Shown here one piece after another: positions 58,220 through 64,000 of a DNA stretch of 64,000 nt. The first letter of the stretch is position 1. Each line of letters opens with the position of its first letter. The notes beneath the pieces were generated by a model. That model was not told the DNA's origin, made no database searches, and saw only the letters and a list, made by a program, of their open reading frames with translations. Location: contig JACKEY010000005.1 of assembly GCA_020632755.1 (NCBI GenBank), positions 434,001 through 498,000 on the forward strand, read 5' to 3'. A program made the translations under genes and the position numbers. The stretch is from Alphaproteobacteria bacterium. Its GTDB lineage: Bacteria > Myxococcota_A > UBA796 > UBA2385.

Positions 58220-60004
58220 GTGCAGCCCTCCTCGCCCGAGCCAGCTCCCGTCGCGTGGGCCCTCGCCGACCTCCGTCGGGCGGTCGAGGTGGCCGTCGCG
58301 CGGGAGGGCATCCTGCTGTCGGCCGGCGAGCTGCACATCACCCGGGCCTTCCTCGCCCTCCCCGAGCCCGCTGCGGCGCTGTACGCCCGGCTGCACGGGC
58401 GCAAGGGCCACGTCTTCCGCCTCGACGGCCTGACCTACGACGAGGTGCCCGACATCGCCATCGCGGCGACGGCGCTGGTCGATGCCGGCTTCGCCTGGCG
58501 CGGCGAGCGCCTGCTGCCTCCGCGCGCCCTCGCGACCGCGCTGACCGTGGCCGAGCTGAAGGCGGTCTGCAGGCAGCTCGGCGCCCGCACCAGCGGCCGG
58601 CGCGACGAGCTGCTCGCGCGGGTCGATCGGCCCGACGCGGCGCCTCTCTTGCGTCGACCCCTGCTGCTGCTCCGCCACGACGCGCTGTTCCTGCGCGTCG
58701 CCCGGCTGTTCCTGGGGCGGGCCCACGCCGACCTGTCGCGCCTGGTCGTCGAGCGCCTGGAGCTGGTCCGCTGGCCCACCTACACCCCGACCGGGGGCCC
58801 CGGGCTGTTCTCGCGTCGGTCCCACCTGCGTGCGTGGGAGGACGGACTGGCCGTGGACGCGGCGCTCTGGGCGATGTCCGATGCCGACCAGGGGAGCGGA
58901 TTGCTGGCGCGCCTCCCCGACGACCTGCGTCGGGTCGAGCGGGATCCCCTCCCCCCGCCATGGCGCGCGCGTCTGTCGGCCCGCCGGCTGGCCTCCGCCC
59001 GCTGCCAGCAGGCCGCCCGCATCCTCGAGCGACAAGGCGCCACCGAGCAGGCCATCGCGGTCTACGAGCGGCTCCTGGCCGCCGGCCTGTCCCGCCCGGG
59101 GAACGTGCTGCAGCGGCTCGCAATCGCCCGCGGCGTCGCCGGTCGACCGGGCGACGGCGCGCGCCTCTGCCAGCAGCACGTGTCCGTCCGCGCCGACCCG
59201 TCGGGCGCGGTCCTGCCGGCCGAAGAACGGATCGCCCTCGAACGCACCGGACGGCGGCTGGCGCGCCAGGCGGGGCTGGGCTGGGCGCCGTCCCCTCCCC
59301 TGCGCCCGCCTGCCGAGCGCAGCATCGACCTCCCCCTGGCCAGCACGAGCGGTGCGCGCCCCACCTGGGAGCGGCCCGGTGGCCCCATGCTGCTCGAGCC
59401 GGCCGTGGTCGATCTGCTCGCCGAGCTCGGCCGCACCGCCCTGCATGCCGAAGGGGGCCTGTGGCGCACCCTGTTCGGCCTCCTGTTCGCCGAGGTCCTG
59501 TTCCTGCCCGTGCCCGGCATGCTGCCGACTCCCCTGCGCACCGGGCCGCTGGACCTGGGGCGGCCGGGCTTCGTCGCCCGCCGCCAGGACGCCATCGACG
59601 CGGTGCTGGAGGGCGTGCGGCGTGGGGAGGGTCCCGCGCGGCTCGCACAGGCCTGGACGGAACGGGAGGGCCAGGCGATCGCCGGCGTCGACTGGTCCTG
59701 GCCCGGGCGGCACCGGCTGGAACGGGTCCTCGACGACCTGGGCGGCCCGGGGGCCGCAGCGATCCTGGCCTGCATCGCCGACGACTGGCGCGATGCCCCG
59801 CGGGGGCTGCCCGACCTGGTGGTGCTGTCGGGGCCCGCGGCCCGCCTGCCCGACAGCTTTCCGTCGCGGTTGTCCTCCGATGCCTTGCTCGTCGAGCTCA
59901 AGGGGCCCGGCGACCAGCTGCGGGACGCGCAGCGGGTGTGGCTGGACCGGTTGGTCCGGTCCGGGCTGCGCGCCGAGCTTTGGCGCGTGCGCGCGCGGAG
60001 TTAG
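58220..60004 (+). CDS. FAN1-like VRR-NUC nuclease
   Basis: 594 residues. An N-terminal helical region is followed by a SAP-like motif (LTVAELKAVCRQLGARTSGR, about 110-140), a TPR-like middle (AARILERQGATEQAIAVYERLL) and a C-terminal VRR-NUC domain. The last holds PD-(D/E)xK residues: LPDLVVL, LLVELKGPGDQLRDAQRVWLD and a final LWRVRA strand. Bacterial FAN1 homologs are structure-specific nucleases able to act on interstrand crosslinks. The GTG start is the best in-frame choice; upstream codons read through the antisense tRNA region. No ribosome-binding site is obvious. Confidence 0.85.
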   Translation: MQPSSPEPAPVAWALADLRRAVEVAVAREGILLSAGELHITRAFLALPEPAAALYARLHGRKGHVFRLDGLTYDEVPDIAIAATALVDAGFAWRGERLLPPRALATALTVAELKAVCRQLGARTSGRRDELLARVDRPDAAPLLRRPLLLLRHDALFLRVARLFLGRAHADLSRLVVERLELVRWPTYTPTGGPGLFSRRSHLRAWEDGLAVDAALWAMSDADQGSGLLARLPDDLRRVERDPLPPPWRARLSARRLASARCQQAARILERQGATEQAIAVYERLLAAGLSRPGNVLQRLAIARGVAGRPGDGARLCQQHVSVRADPSGAVLPAEERIALERTGRRLARQAGLGWAPSPPLRPPAERSIDLPLASTSGARPTWERPGGPMLLEPAVVDLLAELGRTALHAEGGLWRTLFGLLFAEVLFLPVPGMLPTPLRTGPLDLGRPGFVARRQDAIDAVLEGVRRGEGPARLAQAWTEREGQAIAGVDWSWPGRHRLERVLDDLGGPGAAAILACIADDWRDAPRGLPDLVVLSGPAARLPDSFPSRLSSDALLVELKGPGDQLRDAQRVWLDRLVRSGLRAELWRVRARS

Positions 60005-60035
60005 GCGCCCCCTCCCCCCCTGTCCGAGGAACCTC

Positions 60036-60272
60036 ATGTCCATCCACGATCAGGTCAAGCAGGCCATCGAAGCCGCGATCCCGGGTGCCGTGGCCACCGT
60101 CACCGGTGGTGGCGGCCACTTCGAGATCGACGTGGTCTCCGACGCCTTCGCCGGCAAGCGCACCCTGGCCCAGCACCGCATGGTGCTCCAGTCCATCAAG
60201 GACCTGATGGCGGGCAACGACGCGCCCGTGCACGCCGTCGACCGCATGACCTGCCGACTCCCGGGCGCCTGA
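60036..60272 (+). CDS. bolA: BolA-family protein
   Basis: 78 residues, typical of BolA/IbaG. It begins MSIHDQVKQAIEAAIPGA, has the core GGHFEIDVVSDAFAGKRTLAQHRMV, and ends APVHAVDRMTCRLPG. BolA proteins partner monothiol glutaredoxins in iron-sulfur trafficking. The ATG follows a GAGGA ribosome-binding site. No glutaredoxin gene is adjacent. It lies 31 nt after the VRR-NUC stop. Confidence 0.93.
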   Translation: MSIHDQVKQAIEAAIPGAVATVTGGGGHFEIDVVSDAFAGKRTLAQHRMVLQSIKDLMAGNDAPVHAVDRMTCRLPGA

Positions 60273-60310
60273 GCGCCCCGAGGTCGCCCCCGGAGCGCCC
60301 GGCCTCGGCG

Positions 60311-61783
<1,473 letters not shown>

Positions 61784-61938
61784 GGGTGCTCCAGGGAGGG
61801 GGCGGCGCGAATAACCACGGTGTACGAGGCGACCGGCGACGCTCGGGTGACATGCGCGTGAAGGGCTCCCGGAGACGCAACGACCCGGGCGTGTGAGCCC
61901 GGGTCGTCGGTCGAGGGGACGCTCGGCGCGTCTTCGGC

Positions 61939-62673
61939 TCAGGCCTGGCGGAACCAGCGACCGGCGCTGAACCGCAGGCGGCCTTCGCGCTTCATCTTGC
62001 GGAGGACGACCATGATCTCCTTCTCGGTCATGTCGTCCCAGGGGGCGCGGTGCGCGGTGCCGGCGACCAGGATCGCCTCCTTGAGGCCGTTGTGGTAGTT
62101 CGCCAGCCGCTCGAGGGCGTTGTCGGCGATCCAGACGGCGCGCTCCTCGTCGACCTGCGCGGTCGAGCGGGCGCTGGTGCGCTTGCGGGGGGCGGCGCGC
62201 TTCTCGACCTTCTCGATCGGAGCGGAGCCGGTGCTGCCGACCTCGGCCTTCTTCGGCAGGTCGATGGACGCGGGCTCGCTGCCCTCCAGACCCTCCATGA
62301 AGGTGCGCAGGGCCTCGACCGCGTCTTCGTGCTCGCACTCGTCGAGCAGCTCGGCGGCGGCATCGCGGAAGCAGGCGGGGACCTGGTCGGGGGCGGCGCT
62401 CTTCAGGCTGTCGACGAAGGCGGCCAGGGGCTCGCCGTCGGGCAGGTCGTTCAGCTCGCGGAACATCTGGGCGCGGAAGGCCACCAGCTCCTTGGCCATC
62501 GACGCGGGCACCTGCTCCTGCGCGACCTCGGACAGGGCCAGCAGGTCGAACAGGGTGCCGGGCTCGATCCGCACCAGCGGGGTGCGCAGCACGTCCTGGG
62601 TCAGGACCTGGAGGGTGGTGGGGTCGGCCTTGCGCAGGCCGGCCACGGCCACGAGCTTCTTCTTTTCGTCCAC
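61939..62673 (-). CDS. Unrecognised protein with basic linker and possible winged helix
   Basis: 244 residues starting at a GTG preceded by GGGAG (9 nt upstream). Residues 1-145 are alpha-helical and acidic (DVLRTPLVRIEPGTLFDLLAL). A lysine/arginine-rich linker (VEKRAAPRKRTSARSTAQ) follows. The C-terminal ~70 residues resemble a small winged-helix/DNA-binding fold (MTEKEIMVVLRKMKREGRLRFSAGRWF). I do not recognise a family. A regulatory role would fit the architecture, but nothing proves DNA binding. Confidence 0.6.
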   Translation of the reverse strand: MDEKKKLVAVAGLRKADPTTLQVLTQDVLRTPLVRIEPGTLFDLLALSEVAQEQVPASMAKELVAFRAQMFRELNDLPDGEPLAAFVDSLKSAAPDQVPACFRDAAAELLDECEHEDAVEALRTFMEGLEGSEPASIDLPKKAEVGSTGSAPIEKVEKRAAPRKRTSARSTAQVDEERAVWIADNALERLANYHNGLKEAILVAGTAHRAPWDDMTEKEIMVVLRKMKREGRLRFSAGRWFRQA

Positions 62674-62989
62674 GAGGGCGCTCCCGATGGGGCGTTGAGG
62701 AGGAGCCACGGCCGGGCCGTGGGATGTGCGGAGAGGGGGTCCGGCCCGCCGGAGGGGCCTGGCGTCGGGGTGGCGCGGGGGTGTGGGCACCGCGTCGCTG
62801 TGCGCAACCGCCGACGATGACGACCACCGTCCGGTATCACGGCAGCCCGGGGTCGGCATTCCGACTGCGCCCGGCGCGCCCGGCCGGCCGCTCGCCGGTC
62901 GCGCTTTGCACGCGCTGCCGCAGCGTTATCCGCACCGGACCGCTCTCCTCCCCGGCCCCCCCTCCCCTTCTCCTCCCCCGGCGGACCCC
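62674..62989. other. Divergent intergenic region (316 bp)
   Basis: It lies between the unrecognised winged-helix-like gene and the cobalamin adenosyltransferase gene. Long open frames here are shadows with no motif. It holds one promoter-like element with a palindrome (listed separately). I searched by eye for a cobalamin riboswitch B12 box and found none. Confidence 0.7.
62905..62932 (+). promoter_or_regulatory. Promoter-like element with internal palindrome
   Basis: TTTGCA (62905-62910), 16 bp, then TATCCG (62927-62932). A perfect 6-1-6 palindrome CGCTGC-C-GCAGCG (62913-62925) fills the spacer, a classic operator position. The adenosyltransferase ATG is 57 nt downstream of the -10. Confidence 0.35.
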
Positions 62990-63580
62990 ATGCGCATCAC
63001 CAAGGTCTACACCCGCGTCGGCGACCGCGGCACCACCCGGCTGGCCGGCGGCCAGGAAGTCGCCAAGGACCACGCCCGCATCGAGGCCTACGGCACCATC
63101 GACGAGCTGAACGCCGTGCTCGGCCTGGTCCGGACCTTCAACGCCCGCAGCGACGCCGACGACGCCTCGACGGCCCGGCTCGACGCCATGCTGCACCGCA
63201 TCCAGAACGACCTGTTCAACGTCGGCGCGGACCTGGCGACCCTGCCGGCGGACCGCTGGAAGGGCATGGTGCTGCTGTCGGACGCGGACGTGACCCGGCT
63301 CGAGGACTGGATCGACGAGCTCAACGCCGACCTGGGGCCGCTGCGCGACTTCATCCTGCCTGGCGGGGGGCCCGTGGGCGCCTTCCTGCACCAGGCCCGC
63401 ACCGTCTGCCGCCGCGCCGAGCGCCGGCTGGTCGAGGCCCGGCGGCTCGAGCCGGATATCGACGAGACCGCGGTCCGCTACGTGAACCGGCTCAGCGACT
63501 GGGCCTTCGTCGCGGGACGCTGGGCCGCCAAGGCCCTGGGCGAAGAAGAGCACCTGTGGGAGAAGCCGGCCCGCGACTGA
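62990..63580 (+). CDS. Cob(I)alamin adenosyltransferase (PduO type)
   Basis: 196 residues. N-terminal MRITKVYTRVGDRGTTRL is the ATP-binding signature of PduO-type adenosyltransferases, followed by ARIEAYGTIDELNAVLGLV, LPADRWKGMVLLSDADVTRLE and PGGGPVGAFLHQARTVCRRAERRLV. It converts cob(I)alamin to adenosylcobalamin. No B12 synthesis or B12-dependent enzyme genes are in the window. The start chosen is the only ATG before the signature, though no Shine-Dalgarno is obvious. Confidence 0.93.
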   Translation: MRITKVYTRVGDRGTTRLAGGQEVAKDHARIEAYGTIDELNAVLGLVRTFNARSDADDASTARLDAMLHRIQNDLFNVGADLATLPADRWKGMVLLSDADVTRLEDWIDELNADLGPLRDFILPGGGPVGAFLHQARTVCRRAERRLVEARRLEPDIDETAVRYVNRLSDWAFVAGRWAAKALGEEEHLWEKPARD

Positions 63581-63596
63581 GCCCCGCCCGGCCTGC

Positions 63597-64000
63597 CTAC
63601 TTGACCTGCCGGCACTGGCCGAAGCCGCAGCGGACCTCGGCCTGCTGGCCGGCGGCGACCTTGGCGGTCGTGGCCTTGAGCCAGCCGTCTCCGCCTTCTT
63701 CGCGGATCCAGACCTCGTAGCTGCCCGCGGGCACCACCCCGACGCCGTGCCGCCCGTCGGCGCCGACCAGGTAGGCCTCGGCGCCGGCCACGGTCAGGCT
63801 GCCGCTGCCTCCGGCCTGCTCGGTCGCAGCCGGCGGCTCTGGGGCGGGCTCGGCCCGGCCGGGCGCGGGAGGAGGGGCTGCCGAGGCGTCGGAGGAGGCG
63901 GAGGGCGCGCCGGACGTCGCCTCGCGCGCGGGCGCGGTGCGTGCTGCGCTCTGCACCGGGGGGGCATCCGCGCGGTCGGGGCCCAGGTCCTGGCGGTCGG
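63597..64000 (-). CDS. C-terminal part of a gene leaving the window (PEGA-like)
   Basis: At least 133 codons ending at the TAG-complement stop near 63597. The frame is open to the window edge, so the start is not visible. An Ala/Pro/Ser-rich linker precedes a small beta domain (GSLTVAGAEAYLVGADGRHG, VVPAGSYEVWIREEGG, then two Cys in VRCGFGQCRQVK), similar in style to PEGA-type or kinase-extension domains. In this organism type such tails often belong to Ser/Thr kinases, but the catalytic part lies outside. The 16-nt gap from the adenosyltransferase stop makes them convergent. Confidence 0.6.
   Translation of the reverse strand, partial: DRQDLGPDRADAPPVQSAARTAPAREATSGAPSASSDASAAPPPAPGRAEPAPEPPAATEQAGGSGSLTVAGAEAYLVGADGRHGVGVVPAGSYEVWIREEGGDGWLKATTAKVAAGQQAEVRCGFGQCRQVK

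Noticed and set aside
62674..62989. Cobalamin riboswitch before the adenosyltransferase
   Set aside because: No B12-box-like conserved core or leader stems could be seen by eye.

Overview
The window is about 64 kb of very GC-rich, tightly packed bacterial DNA, carrying roughly fifty protein genes and one tRNA. Several things point to a Gram-negative, myxobacterium-like (Myxococcota / former Deltaproteobacteria) chromosome: GC-dominated third codon positions; many secreted lipoproteins whose lipobox is followed by Asp/Ser/Gly/Thr-rich linkers; cytoplasmic Ser/Thr kinases; PilT-type motors; hybrid and orphan histidine kinases; and multi-domain Ig/PKD/beta-propeller surface proteins. That placement is inferred from gene style, because no rRNA or other decisive phylogenetic marker is present. 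I see no prophage, insertion sequence or CRISPR array.

Layout. (a) 41-11572, minus strand: a seven-gene, largely overlapping operon. It runs from a receiver-kinase hybrid through a transmembrane kinase with an eroded ATPase domain, a FecR-domain protein, an Ig/beta-barrel protein, a giant Ig-repeat lipoprotein and a soluble histidine kinase to a TPR protein. (b) 11778-12347: a calcium-repeat lipoprotein with its own sigma-70-like promoter. (c) 12411-15414, minus: manC-gmd-rmd, which would make GDP-D-rhamnose. (d) 15459-16701, minus: grpE and a TrmL-type methylase that has no normal start codon. (e) 16760-19489: a DUF4340 protein and a convergent TPR membrane protein. (f) 19686-21849: ECF sigma factor, zinc-type anti-sigma factor and a bactofilin-like membrane protein, preceded by a conspicuous hairpin. 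(g) 21886-25505: two propeller-like proteins and a GNAT acetyltransferase. (h) 25587-28185, minus: glmS and an orphan ExbD, separated by an 11-bp-phased CTGAC repeat array. (i) 28292-36352: a GAF protein, coaD, a duplicated TPR/membrane pair, a MoCF-domain protein, mutY and a polytopic membrane protein. (j) 36369-39909: a divergent pair, a sulfatase-fold hydrolase and a PHP-type lipoprotein.

(k) 39967-48760 is the most striking block: five contiguous plus-strand genes. They are a CbbQ/NorQ-type MoxR AAA+ ATPase, its VWA partner, a HEAT-repeat::PilT ATPase fusion, a second PilT-family ATPase, and a Ser/Thr kinase with a helical N-terminal scaffold. No pilus structural genes and no Rubisco or Nor genes are nearby. 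I treat this as the best candidate for an undescribed system. (l) 48803-50531, minus: nadC and an SGNH hydrolase with a broken or non-canonical start. (m) 50671-54329: an LVIVD-propeller lipoprotein coupled to a PKD/propeller/di-haem cytochrome lipoprotein. (n) 54376-57826, minus: valS and a pseudo-receiver protein. (o) 57937-58022: tRNA-Leu(CAA), followed by an inverted copy of its T-arm end. (p) 58220-64000: a FAN1-like VRR-NUC nuclease, a BolA-family protein, an Asp-Thr-stalk lamin-tail lipoprotein, an unrecognised protein, a PduO-type cobalamin adenosyltransferase and the end of a gene leaving the window.

Gene starts were set from ribosome-binding sites, stop/start overlaps (ATGA, GTGA, TGATG) and domain boundaries, because reading frames in this GC-rich DNA run far beyond the real genes. 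All functional calls come from recognising motifs by eye; no database search was run.
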